Positions 47,787-59,765 of a stretch of DNA of 60,000 bases are shown piece by piece. A program made the position numbers and the translations under genes. The notes beneath the pieces are model-generated. The model was not told the DNA's origin. It ran no database searches and worked only from the letters and a program-made list of their open reading frames with translations. The DNA comes from Membranipora membranacea (taxonomy: Eukaryota; Bryozoa; Gymnolaemata; Cheilostomatida; Membraniporidae). The stretch lies in NCBI GenBank assembly GCA_914767715.1, contig OU612069.1, positions 7,504,001 to 7,564,000 on the forward strand, written 5' to 3'. Each line of letters opens with the position of its first letter. Positions within the stretch are counted from its first letter, which is position 1.

Positions 47787-49916
47787 TTATGGTTCACTTA
47801 GCCGGATTTAAGATGCTGAGACTTCGTCAAGTAAAAGTATTTTCCAATGAACAACTAGAGATCTATGAGAATTTATGCTGTTGATGGTGATACCTAGGGA
47901 GTTTTTGCGGTATCAATTAGAGAACAAACTTCATCAGGGTGCTTGCTCACTGGATGCAGGCCCCAGAGAACTGAGATGAAGGTTCATTGCGTAAGGCAGT
48001 CCTCGCACCCTGCTATACTCTGCTTAAATCTATCAATAATAACCAGATCAAATGATTCACAGTGTTTTGTGCTGATCATTTTTATTTTTAGTTACATTGA
48101 ATATAATAATATGTATAACGGCCACAGGTATTCTGGCTCGTAGTCACATTGATCCAACTTTTTTGGGTCAAACCAAACGCATATCCTTACTCCAACTTTG
48201 TAGAGTGATAGTAAGTCCTTGGGTGAACAAAAGGTATCAGGGACTATGTATGATCTAGGAGTTGGGGACAAAATAAAACATTTGTCCCTAACTCCCTGGT
48301 ATGATTGTATCAGACATATGAGTTGTCCTCTCAACTAAAATCAATCCTCCTCCCAAGGTAGTCTGGTCATTTAGCTCAATTAGACAATTTGTGCACAAAT
48401 CGTTTACTCAGAATGCATAGGTATAGTTTTATCTATGAGAGAGTGATTTGGGAACGAGACCTAAGTAGGGCACCTAAGCTGTTTTTATTCAAAGAACTTT
48501 CAGTCACTCTTGACAAAATTCTCATCTATCTATGCATTATTCTGTAGACTAAACAGCCAAGTCATATCATCCCTGCATAAATATAGATGGTAATACAGCT
48601 GTCACAAAAATGCCTCAAGTGAACTTTCTTAGGCATAGTATAATTATTATTGTGCTTAAATTACGTTACACAAATCAAATAACGAAAAAAGAAATAAAGG
48701 AGCCAGTTATGTCAGCTCAACAACAAACAAACATGGTATGTAAGAAGAAAAAATAAAAATCCGACCAGAGAGAAAACTTTGATAATAATTTGGTACCCAC
48801 TTACAGATTACAGTTGTCAAGTCAGTTCACCGATGTCTTTGTTGTCTATTAGAACTCACGATTGATTTGAATCAGCTTATCAGTGGCACTTTGGGCATTT
48901 ACAATTCTAATGTGCTTGACTGCTTGAGGTCCTAAACTGAAAACCTAACCCACAAGCAATCAAAAAAATCAATAGATATTAAGACCGAGGAGTTAGACTT
49001 CTGTAAAGAGGTCATCTGGGCTTCTTTGTGGCACTACGTTGCGGACTCGTATCTCATAGTTGATCGGCAAGTTGCGTGTCGGCATATTGATCATCCAGAT
49101 GAATTTATTTCCAACAATATTATGTTAGACCACTGGGCCATAGGCTGGTTTTAATTTTGTGGTCATCACCTTTTCTTCAACCGTTCTGAAAGGGAAAATT
49201 ATAATATGATCAATTAATGCAGAAACCAAATGAGATGCTCAACTGTGAAAAAAAGATCATATTCCTGGGTTAGAGATAGAACTAAGAGGTCATTGAATGA
49301 AAGAATTGAATGTAATATGAAAGTCAAACATTGCTACATACCCAGACAGGTTTTTGAGTAGGACCATGGGGTCATAGATAGATAAGATAGTAGTCTCCCA
49401 GTGAGGGTGCTGCTGCATCATTATCGACATTCATACCAATTCTTTGACTCCCATTCACTGTAACAATGAGTGATTCAATGACAAAAATTAAATACATGCA
49501 TACATAGATTCTACAGATTGGTCCAGGAACTGTCTGTAGTAAAAGATCAAGGAGTGCTCCTAGCTAGTCCCTGCTGGTCCGACTCCTTGGTAAGATAGAT
49601 TGGTTGGTGACAATCAGAACAGTTCACCTGACACCTCTCCTCTGCATATATCTTTTCTAAGGTGGCTCTATGTTGAGAATATCTGATAGTGATAACATTA
49701 AAAAGGTCACCTTTCAGTGATCAGGCCAGTGTGTGATGCTCCAACCTCAGAGTCAGGCCTAGGACCCAATTATCAGACTCAGCTATCAAGATGGTGCAGA
49801 CTTAGTTGTTAACAATCATACCTCCAAAACCCAAGTTGACTCTAACTTTTTCCGACAGAGTAGTGACAGACTATCATATTCATTAGTTGTGTTCTCATGG
49901 CTTCAAAATTTGAAAC
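47787..49916. repeat. Segmental duplication block A (second copy)
   Basis: Diverged copy of 42844-45811, about 0.8 kb shorter. It follows the satellite element directly, so block A plus element forms a tandem unit of about 4.95 kb. Confidence 0.85.
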
Positions 49917-50040
49917 TAGCCGAGCTGCGCCACACATAAATTGCCTCTAGCCGAGCTGCGCCACATGTAAATTGCATGTAGCCGAGCTGGGCCGTTCCGA
50001 ATTATTTTTACCACATGGCGCAGCTCGTCTGCCGTAGACG
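49917..50040. mobile_element. Left end of second satellite-bearing element
   Basis: Repeats the AGCCGAGCTGCGCCAC triplet seen at 45812 and the inverted GGCGCAGCTCGTCTGCCGTA. The matching right end was not found before 55400, so the element is incomplete or rearranged. Confidence 0.7.
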
Positions 50041-51883
50041 CCCATAGCATAAGCTACTGTCAGAACACACGCTAATCTCACAAACAGCCTAAACTACACT
50101 ATGATTTCTGACAATATGATATGGGTGTCCGTGTAGTTTAGGCAGTTTGAGATCCCGAATTCTTCTGATGGTATAATATGGGTGTCAGTTTGGTGAAGGC
50201 AGTACCTGAGGTTAGCCTGAGTTCTGACAGTAGCCTATGATATGGGCGTCACTGTAGTTTAAGCAGTTTGTGGGCCAGACTTCTTCTGACCGTATGATAT
50301 GGATGTCAGTGCGGTTAAGGCAGTGCGTGAGGTTAGCCTGAGTTCTGACAGTAGCTTATGGTATGGGCGTCAGTTCGTTTAGGCTGTTTGTGATATTAGC
50401 CTGAGTTCTGACAGTAGCTCGTGCTATGGGTGTCAGTGTAGTTTGTTTGTGAGATTAGCCTGAGTTCTGAGAGTAGCGTATGGTATTGGTGTCCGTGTAG
50501 TTTACGCAGTTTGTGAGCCAGAGTTCTTCTGACGGAATGATAAATGGGTGTCCGTGTAGTTTAAACACTTTGTGAGATTAGCCTGAGTTCTGACAGTAGC
50601 TCATACTATAGGCGTCAGTGTAGTTTGTTTGTTTAAAAGATTAGCCTGAGTTCTGAGAGTAGCGCAAGGTATTGGTGTCCGTATAGTTTAGACAGGAAGT
50701 GAGCCCGACTTCTTTTGACGGTATGATAATGGTGTCCGTGCAGTTTAGGCTGTTTGTGAGATAAGCATGTGTTCTGACAGTAGCTCATGCTATGGGTGTC
50801 AGTGTAGTTTAGGCCGTTTGTGAGATAAGCCTGAGTTCTGAGAGTAGCGTATGGTATTGGTGTCCAAATAGTTTAGACAGTTTGTGAGCCCGAGTTCTTC
50901 TGACGGTATGATATGGGTGTCAGTTTGGTTAAGGCAGTACATGAGGTTAGCCTGAGTTCTGACAGTAGCCTATGATATGGGCATCAGTGTAGTTTAGGCA
51001 GTTTGTGAGCCAGACTTCTTCTGACCGTATCATATGGATGTCAGTGGGGTTAAGGCAGTGCGTGAGGTTAGCCTGAGTTCTGACAGTAGCACATGGTATT
51101 GGTGTCCGTGTAGTTTACGCAGTTTGTGAGCCAGGCTTCTTCTGACGGTATGATACGTTTGTCCATGTAGTTTAGGCACTTTGTGATCCCGAATTCTTTT
51201 GACGGTATGATAATATGGGTGTCGGTTTGGTTAAGGCAGTACGTGAGGTTAGCCTGAGTTCTGACAGTAGCTTATGGTATTGGTGTCCATGTAGATTACG
51301 CAGTTTGTGAGCCAGACATCTTCTGATGGAATGATATATGGGTGTCCGTGTAGTTTAGGCACTTTGTGAGATTAGCCTGAGTTCTGACAGTAGCTCTTGC
51401 TATGGATGTCAGTGTAGTTTGTTTGTTTGTGAGATTAGCCTGAGTTCTGAGAGTAGCGTAAGGTATTGGTGTCCGTATAGTTTAGACAGTAAGTGAGCCC
51501 GACTTCTTCTGACGGTATGATATTGGTGTCCGTGTAGTTTAGGCTGTTCGTGAGATTAGCGTGTGTTCCGACAGTAGCTCATGCTATGGGCGTCAGTGTA
51601 GTTTAGGCCGTTTGTGAGATAAGCCTGAGCTCTGAGAGTAGCGTATGGTATTGGTGTCCAAGTAGTTTAGACAGTTTGTGAGCACGAGCACTTCTGACGG
51701 TATGATTATGGGTGTCAGTTTGGTTAAGGCAGTACATGAGGTAAGCCTGAGTTCTGACAGTAGCCTATGATATGGGCGTCTGTGTAGTTTACGCAGTTTG
51801 TGAGCCAGACTTCTTCTGACGGAATGATAAATGGGTGTCCGTGTAGTTTAAACACTTTGTGAGATTAGCCTGTTTGTGAGCCA

Positions 51884-52140
51884 GGGGGGTCTTTCAATTA
51901 GAAACAGCCAAAATCGCAATATTATCGCTCACTCACTGAGTGAGCGATACCTGCTAGGGGTCTCGCTTTCAGATCGCTTAGTCACTTGATGGAACTATAT
52001 ACATTCTGAGTGAGCGATTTGGGAGCGATTTTCTCTAATTGAAACACCAAGTGAGTAATAATTTTGAGCGATGTGATAGTGATGTGATAGTGATAACTTG
52101 CTTTAGTAAAGGATCACTCTTTCTAATTGAAAGACCCCCC
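51884..52140. mobile_element. MITE inserted in the satellite array
   Basis: 257 bp with perfect TIRs GGGGGGTCTTTCAATTAGAA at both ends and inner palindromic CTCACTCACTGAGTGAGCGA. Related sequence occurs near 27716, 44034 and 48365. The satellite resumes on its other side. Target duplication unclear. Confidence 0.8.
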
Positions 52141-53202
52141 TGACTTCTTCTGACGGTATGATACGTTTGTCTGTGTAGTTTAGGCACGTTGTGATCCCGA
52201 ATTCTTCTGACGGTACGATATGGGTGTCGGTTTGGTTGAGGCAGTACGTGAGGTAAGCCTGAGTTCTGACAGTAGCTTATGGTATTGGTGTCCGTGTAGT
52301 TTACGCAGTTTGTGAGCCAGACTTCTTCTGACGGAATGATAAATGGATGTCCGTGTAGTTTAGGCACTTTGTGATCCCGAATTCTTCTGACGGTATGATA
52401 TGGGTGTCGGTTTGGTTAAGGCAGTACGTGAGGTTAGCCTGAGTTCTGACAGTAGCTTATGGTATTGGTGTGCGTGTAGTTTACGCAGTTTGTGAGCCAG
52501 ACTTCTTCTGACGGAATGATAAATGGGTGTCCATGTAGTTTAGGCACTTTGTGAGATTAGTCTGGGTTATGACAGTAGCTTATGCTATGGACGTCAGTGC
52601 CGTTTAGGCTGTTTGTGAGAGGAGCCTGAGTTCTGACAGCAGCTTATGCCATGGGCGGAATGATAAATGGGTGTCCGTGTAGTTTAGGCACTTTGTGAGA
52701 TTAGCCTGAGTTCTGACAGTAGCTCATGCTATGGGTGTCAGTGTAGTTTGTTTGTTTGTGAGATTAGCCTGAGTTCTGAGAGTAGCATAAGGTATTGGTG
52801 TCCGTATAGTTTAGACAGTTAGTGAGCCCGACTTCTTCTGACGGTATGATATTGGTGCCCGTGTAGTTTAGGCACTATGTGAGATAAGCCTGAGTTCTGA
52901 CAGTAGCTTATGCCATGGGCGGAATGATAAATGGGTGTCCGTTTAGTTTAGGCACTTTGTGAGCCCGACTTCTTCTGACGGTATGATATTGGTGCCCGTG
53001 TAGCTTAGGCACTATGTGAGATTAGCCTGAGTTCTAACAGTAGCTCATGCTATGGGCGTCAGTGTAGTTTGTTGGTTTGTGAGATTAGCCTGAGTTCTGA
53101 GAGTAGCGTAAGATATTGGTGTCCGTATAGTTTAGACAGGAAGTGAGCGCGACTTCTTCTGACGGTATGATATTGGTGTCCATGTGGTTTAGGCTGTTTG
53201 TG

Positions 53203-55397
53203 AGATTAGCGTGTGTTCTGACAGTAGCTCGTGCTATGGGCGTCAGTGTAGTTTAGGCCGTTTGTGAGATAAGCCTGAGTTCTGAGAGTAGCGTATGGTA
53301 TCGGTGTCCGAAGAGTTTAGACAGTTTGTGAGCCCGAGTTCTTCTGACGGTATGATATAGGTGTCAGTTTGGTTAAGGCAGTACATGAGGTTAGCCTGAG
53401 TTCTGACAGTAGCCTATGATATGGGCGTCAGTGTAGTTTATTTGTTTGAGAGATTAGCCTGAGTTCTGAGAGTAGCGTAAGGTATTGGTGTCCGTATAGT
53501 TTAGACAGGAAGTGAGCCCGACTTCTTTTGACGGTGTGATATTGGTGTCCGTGTAGTTTAGACTGTTTGTGAGATTAGCATGTGTTCTGACAGTAGCTCA
53601 TGCTATGGGCTTCAGTGTAGTTTAGGCCGTTTGTGAGATAAGCCTGAGTTCTGACAGTAGCTCATGCTATGGGCGTCAGTGAAGTTTAGGCTGTTTGTGT
53701 TCCCAAATTCTTCTGACAGTATGATATGGGTGTCAGTGTGGTTAAGGCAGTGCGTGAGGTTCGCCTGAGTTCTGACAGTAGCGTATGGTATTGGTGTCCG
53801 TGTAGTTTACGCAGTTTTTGAGCCAGATTTCTTCTGACGGTATAATACGTTTGTCCGTGTAGTTTAGGCACTTTGTGATCCCGACTTCTTCTGACGGTAT
53901 GATATGGGTGTCGGTTTGGTTAAGGCAGTACGTGAGGTTAGCCTGAGTTCTGACAGTAGCTTATGGTATTGGTGTCCGTGTAGATTACGCAGTTTGTGAG
54001 CCAGACATCTTCTGATGGAATGATAAATGGGTGTCCGTGTAGTTTAGGCACTTTGTGAGATTAGTCTGGGTTATGACAGTAGCTTATGCTATGGACGTCA
54101 GTGCCGTTTAGGCTGTTTGTGAGAGTAGCCTGAGTTCTGACAGTAGCTTATGCCATGGGCGGAATGATAAATGGGTGTCCGTGTAGTTTAGGCATTTTGT
54201 GAGATTAGCCTGAGTTCTGACAGTTGCTCATGCTATGGGCGTCAGTGTAGTTTGTTTGTGAGATTAGCCTGAGGTCTGAGAGTAGCGTAAGGTATTGGTG
54301 TCCGTATAGTTTAGACAGTTAGTGAGCCCGACTTCTTCTGACGGTATGATATTGGTGCCCGTGTAGTTTAGGCACTATGTGAGATTAGCGTGTGTTCTGA
54401 CAGTAGCTCGTGCTATGGGCGTCAGTGTAGTTTAGGCCGTTTGTGAGATAAGCCTGAGTTCTGAGAGTAGCGTATGGTATCGGTGTCCGAAGAGTTTAGA
54501 CAGTTTGTGAGCCCGAGTTCTTCTGACGGTATGATATAGTTGTCAGTTTGGTTAAGGCAGTACATGAGGTTAGCCTGAGTTCTGACAGTAGCCTATGATA
54601 TGGGCGTCAGTGTAGTTTATTTCTTTGAGAGATTAGCCTGAGTTCTGAGAGTAGCGTAAGGTATTGGTGTCCGTATAGTTTAGACAGGAAGTGAGCCTGA
54701 CTTCTTTTGACGGTGTGATATTGGTGTCCGTGTAGTTTAGACTGTTTGTGAGATTAGCATGTGTTCTGACAGTAGCTCATGCTATGGGCTTCAGTGTAGT
54801 TTAGGCCGTTTGTGAGATAAGCCTGAGTTCTGACAGTAGCTCATGCTATGGGCGTCAGTGAAGTTTAGGCTGTTTGTGTTCCCAAATTCTTCTGACCGTA
54901 TGATATGGGTGTCAGTGTGGTTAAGGCAGTGCGTGAGGTTCGCCTGAGTTCTGACAGTAGCGTATGGTATTGGTGTCCGTGTAGTTTACGCAGTTTTTGA
55001 GCCAGATTTCTTCTGACGGTATAATACGTTTGTCCGTGTAGTTTAGGCACTTTGTGATCCCGACTTCTTCTGACGGTATGATATGGGTGTCGGTTTGGTT
55101 AAGGCAGTACGTGAGGTTAGCCTGAGTTCTGACAGTAGCTTATGGTATTGGTGTCCGTGTAGATTACGCAGTTTGTGAGCCAGACATCTTCTGATGGAAT
55201 GATAAATGGGTGTCCGTGTAGTTTAGGCACTTTGTGAGATTAGTCTGGGTTATGACAGTAGCTTATGCTATGGACGTCAGTGCCGTTTAGGCTGTTTGTG
55301 AGAGTAGCCTGAGTTCTGACAGTAGCTTATGCCATGGGCGGAATGATAAATGGGTGTCCGTGTAGTTTAGGCATTTTGTGAGATTAGCCTGAGTTCT
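53203..55397. repeat. 1,179-bp higher-order repeat, two copies
   Basis: 53203-54218 matches 54382-55397 with only scattered differences, an offset of exactly 1,179 bases, far closer than neighbouring monomers. A local unequal exchange within the satellite, more recent than the monomer amplification. Confidence 0.85.
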
Positions 55398-55400
55398 GAG

Positions 55401-57657
55401 TTCTCCCGTTTTTATAAGCCGCCCTCTTATTCGCTCATTTGCTAATTTTCCGAATGGAATCAGTTTTGAAAAATCCTCAACCAGGACATGTGATTATTTG
55501 GATTAGTCAGTTCACTAGCCCCAAAAATTATTTCCTCATGCAATGTTCAAAATTGTGAAGCAAAATATTTGTTATGGGGCCTCCTAGCGACTATCAATAA
55601 TCACCAAGCATAACTACTCTTGGCCCACGGACATTTTCTAAACAGCGAATATGACCCATGGTAGGACAAATTTGGGAACCTATGTTGTAGTGATCACTAT
55701 TGTTTATTGTTGGTTTGCCTGCAAACTATTTCTACCCTGACTGCCTTCAGGTTAAATCTAGCCATAGTGGTCAATCAGGATTGTGCCCTTCTCAGAGTTT
55801 TCTCCTCACAATAGATCAAGAAAAGCTTCGAGCATCGCTTTTTTTTATATATAATTTCCACTTATTCAGACAACACCAGGCCCTAAAAGTGCCCAATGAG
55901 CAATCCCTCACGTGATGAACAATTATTGCATGGTGTGGAATCCTTGAACCTTAGGAATTTATTCGAACAATGTATAAATGTGATTTTTTATGCAAGTGGG
56001 AGCAACTCTTTGTTAAGCGTGTGCATAAAATTGTTTACAATAGTTTTTCTCCTAATTCAAGGATTTGTATTCTACAGTTATTTATGTTGAAGCAAGCAAA
56101 GCAATTTATTAAATATAGGGCAGTTGCTGTGCCCACGTGTACGGGTGTAATTTTGTGTTATTAAATGTATGGCTGATTGTCTTTGTGACATCAGATTTTA
56201 AACCTTGAAACAGAAATAGCGGTAGTTCTCAAACTTGATACGCTGCTGTGCACATTCCTGCATAGTCAACAAAAAGTCATATTGTATGATTCCTATCTTC
56301 CAATTCAAAGCAGCTAATATTATTGTACATGATCTTCCTACATGAAGTTAAAATTCCGATGGCATGTGGTCCAACCAGTTTGCGTACGGAATTGTAGCAT
56401 CTGTGTTTAATTCCTGGGTTATGCTTAGATGATAAACGTAATGCAGTCCCAATGACATTATGGTTCATGAGAGAACAACTCCCAATTCATCATCGGATGT
56501 TAATTTTGCATAAGCCCATGTGACATACGCATAAAATGAGGGTTAGAAATGTCAATTTTTCAGAAGAAATTAGAACTGGTATGGTGGTTATTATTCGCAC
56601 TGCTTGTGGACATATGGTAGACGGTGAACATGATATGAACTCGCAACACAAACATAAAACCTCGTTAAACTCAGCTGCGTGCCTTGCAGCAAAATACAGC
56701 CAATCGTCAAAGCCCAGCATGATGGGCCGCAGCATGACTATCAACCTTTCACAAAAAGTTGTTCAATCATGTAAACCACACTCAACCGGACGTTGACCCA
56801 AGCCTCATTAGCCTAAAATCCTCCCACAACTAAAAATATGCTATTCAAATGGTGGAAACCACTTATTCACTCACAAGTTGCAGTCAGAATAAATGTTTCT
56901 AAACAGATAAAATGAAAGATAATAAAATATACTATCTGTAATATATATTGATAAAATTTTGCAAAGCTCTGAGACACAGTAATCATATGATTACTGATGA
57001 TTATTCATTGATATTGTTTTGATCAGGTTACAAAATGATTTTGAGAGAACAATTTTACACCTGTTTTGCCATGATGTTATTGCTGGATAAGCTTCAAGAA
57101 GTTGTAGTGATGTCATTCCACGAAGTCATTCAGAACATTAACAGAGTGTCATGAAAGCATTTTTGTCAAATTCCATATAGTCAATTCCACTAGATGTTAC
57201 AGTAACAGTCGGTGCACCTTGTTACAACAAGGACATGGCATATCAATCATGCTGGATATTATATCGGAGTTATCATAGCATTTTGGAAAACTTCTCGTTA
57301 GAACGTTATGTCACAACAGGTGGATAATGTTACACAAAATTGTTAAAACAAAGACATTGTATATCAATATTGCTAGATATTATATTGGAGTTATGGGAAC
57401 ATTTTGGATAGCTTGTCGTTAGAGCGTTATGTCAAAACTTGCTGATAATGTTACAAAAAATAATTTTGTGAGGTGATGGGAATAACATTTTGAGGCGATG
57501 TTTTAAACACAATAATATGATATCTCCAATGAGCTGCGTTTCAGCCAGTCAACCCGATATCATACAACAATATCAGGGAGTATGCTCTTGAATGCAATTG
57601 CCCGATCACAACATTATCACGAGGTACAAAACATTTTAAAAACATTTTGCGTTTGCT
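55401..57657. other. Non-satellite spacer, no gene recognised
   Basis: Contains short ORFs (55700-55915, 56536-56796) without motifs. At about 57230-57465 a block of roughly 125 bases with GTTAGAACGTTATGTCA and GGAGTTAT is present twice. Confidence 0.45.
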
Positions 57658-58260
57658 GGGTAAGCCTGAGTTCTGAGAGTAGCGTATGGTATTGGTGTCC
57701 GAATAGTTTAGACAGTTGTGAGCCCGAGTTCTTCTGACGGTATGATATGGGTGCCAGTGTGGTTAAGGCTGTTTGTGAGATTAGCGTGTGTTCTGACAGT
57801 AGCTTATGCTATGGGCGTCAGTGTAGTTAAGGCTGTTTGTGAGATGAGACTGAGTTCTGACAGTCGCTCTTGCTATGGGCATCAGTGTTATTTAGGCTGT
57901 TTGTGAGATTAGCCTGAGTTCTGACAGTAGCTTATGCTATGGGCGTCAGTGTGGTTTAGGCTGTTTGTGAGATTAGCGTGTGTTCTGTCAGTAGCTTATG
58001 CTATGAGCGTCAGTGTAGTTTAGGCTGTTTGTGAGATTAGCCTGAGTTCTGACAGTAGCTCATGCTATGGGCGTCAGTGTAATTTAGGCTGTTTGTGAGA
58101 TTAGCCTGAGTTCTGACAGTAGCTTATGCTATGGGCGTCAGTGTGGTTTAGGCTGTTGGTGAGATTAGCCTGAGTTCTGACAGCACTGACGCCCATAGCA
58201 TAAGCTACTGTCAGAACTCAGGCTAAGCTCACAAACTGCCTAAACTATTCTGACGCCCAT
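57658..58260. repeat. 57/64-bp satellite, third block with internal inversion
   Basis: Reverse-orientation units from 57658 to about 58181, then one forward unit from 58183 to 58260. The switch is abrupt at CTGACAGCACTGACGCC. Confidence 0.9.
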
Positions 58261-58800
58261 GTGTTTACTGATGAGTGTCAGCAGTTTTTTAATGGGTTTG
58301 GAACCATGCTATATAAGAACATGGTTCACCAATGGAAAGGCCTCTTCGTTTGAAACTTCATTTGGAGAGAGGTCAGTTTTTAAACATGGAAGTTTTACAG
58401 TTTTTATCATAATAATTTCATTTTACATTAGTTATATTTATAGGGAAATAGAACTTGTCTTATTTTTGATAATGGCACAGTATAACACTTGGTTGGATTA
58501 TTTGTATCATCAATTAATTTAGTTAAATGAATTAAATTTAGCATGCATGGCATCATCAACTAGAAAGAATAACTTGTTGAAATCAGACATGTACTGTTAA
58601 GTTGAATTGCGCTTGATTCTAAACTTGAACGAACTAAAAGACACGCTCTTAAGTCAAGTGTTTAATCGCAAAATCAAATAAGATCACATCTAAATAGTAA
58701 AGTCAGTGTCGCATAGTGAGAATCATCATGCCAAGCTCATGAGCACAGATCTCAGTAGCGGAGAGTTAATGTGGTGACTCCATAACCCGGAATCCCACAG

Positions 58801-59094
58801 CTTCTACAAAATTCACAAAACCTGAGTACGCTGAAATGGCTGCATGAGTATTGACATCCCCACATGATTACTGTACTTATTTTTTATTTCACTAAATTGG
58901 TTTTTTTTACACTCATATATGAGTTCTAAATTATATTCGTTAATTTTTAAGCTACTAATAAACTATGAGAAACCATATATGAGTATAAAAAGAACCAATT
59001 TAGTGAAATAAAAAAAAAGTACAATAATCATGTGGGGATGTCAATACTCATGCAGTCATTTCAGCCTACTCAGATTTTGTGAATTTTGTAGAGG
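58801..59094. mobile_element. Foldback MITE
   Basis: The left arm (CTTCTACAAAATTCACAAAA, TGAGTATTGACATCCCCACA, ATTTCACTAAATTGGTT) is mirrored by the right arm, leaving a centre of about 40 bases. Total about 294 bp. Non-coding; target duplication not clear. Confidence 0.75.
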
Positions 59095-59549
59095 CATCTT
59101 TTTTCTCTGCTCCATAAAGTCAGCTCCGTTTGTGCTAGAAACTTCAAACCTGAAGGAGGAGTGAGTTAGAGTGAGAGAGTTCAAGGTGGGTTGTAAAAAA
59201 GTTCTTTTTGTGTCTTACCCTGTTTGGTGTTTTTGGGTGGTTGATAGTGGACATTGGCAAAGTAAAGACATGTAAGTCCCAGGGGCCCATGGCTATTATC
59301 CATTTGTGCATATAAGTTACATCGTGTGAATAAACTTGGTCATATTTGAATAATCTAATCCATTGAGCCCAAAACACATATCATATCCTTGTTCATCATT
59401 TATTGCATTATTGTTATCGCCCTCCTCGCATTCTCTCATAATAAGTTTATCAACTGGTGGAGCGTATGTAGTGCATTGCACCAACTTGTGCGCAGCAGAC
59501 CAAAGCGAAGCGTTGATCCTTGATTTCTCTTGGTAATCTCAGTCTAAGT

Positions 59550-59765
59550 ATGGATGACATTTCAGCCTTAAAATCCAAATGTAGGTTTAGAGGCATTGAT
59601 TTTAATGGTGAAAAGAGCACCTTGCTATCTCGGCTACAGCAGTTACTTGAAAAGGAGTCTTTCGCACCGGTGCCATCTCAGAGTCAGCAAATCCAAACTC
59701 TGGCAGCAACTGACTGCACATACATGTCTGTAGGTGCGGAGCACAAGTCAGGAAGCGCTGATTAG
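59550..59765 (+). CDS. SAP-domain-like ORF, right edge
   Basis: 71 residues from an ATG at 59550. Residues 1-38 (MDDISALKSKCRFRGIDFNG then EKSTLLSRLQQLLEKE) fit the SAP pattern: leucine-spaced helix, G-x-D-x-x-G-x-K/E turn, second helix L-L-x-R-L. SAP domains bind DNA or chromatin. The rest is Ser/Gln-rich and the frame stops at 59763-59765. In invertebrate genomes such domains also occur in transposon-related proteins. It could be a first exon cut by the window edge or a small relic. Confidence 0.4.
   Translation: MDDISALKSKCRFRGIDFNGEKSTLLSRLQQLLEKESFAPVPSQSQQIQTLAATDCTYMSVGAEHKSGSAD

Larger units (their letters stand above)
50036..55400 (-). repeat. 57/64-bp satellite array, mostly reverse orientation
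   Basis: The first 65 bases are in the forward orientation; from about 50101 the units run in reverse (GATTAGCCTGAGTTCTGACA, GTAGCTTATGCTATGGGCGT). About 5.3 kb, interrupted by a MITE at 51884-52140 and ending abruptly at about 55400. Includes higher-order repetition near its 3' end. Confidence 0.93.

Noticed and set aside
52035-52367. 110-codon ORF and similar short ORFs in the satellite array
   Set aside because: They arise from 57/64-bp satellite units and recur with the higher-order repeat; no sign of coding constraint.
56536-56796. 86-codon ORF in the spacer between satellite blocks
   Set aside because: No recognisable domain and an overlapping antisense ORF of similar length; not supported as a gene.
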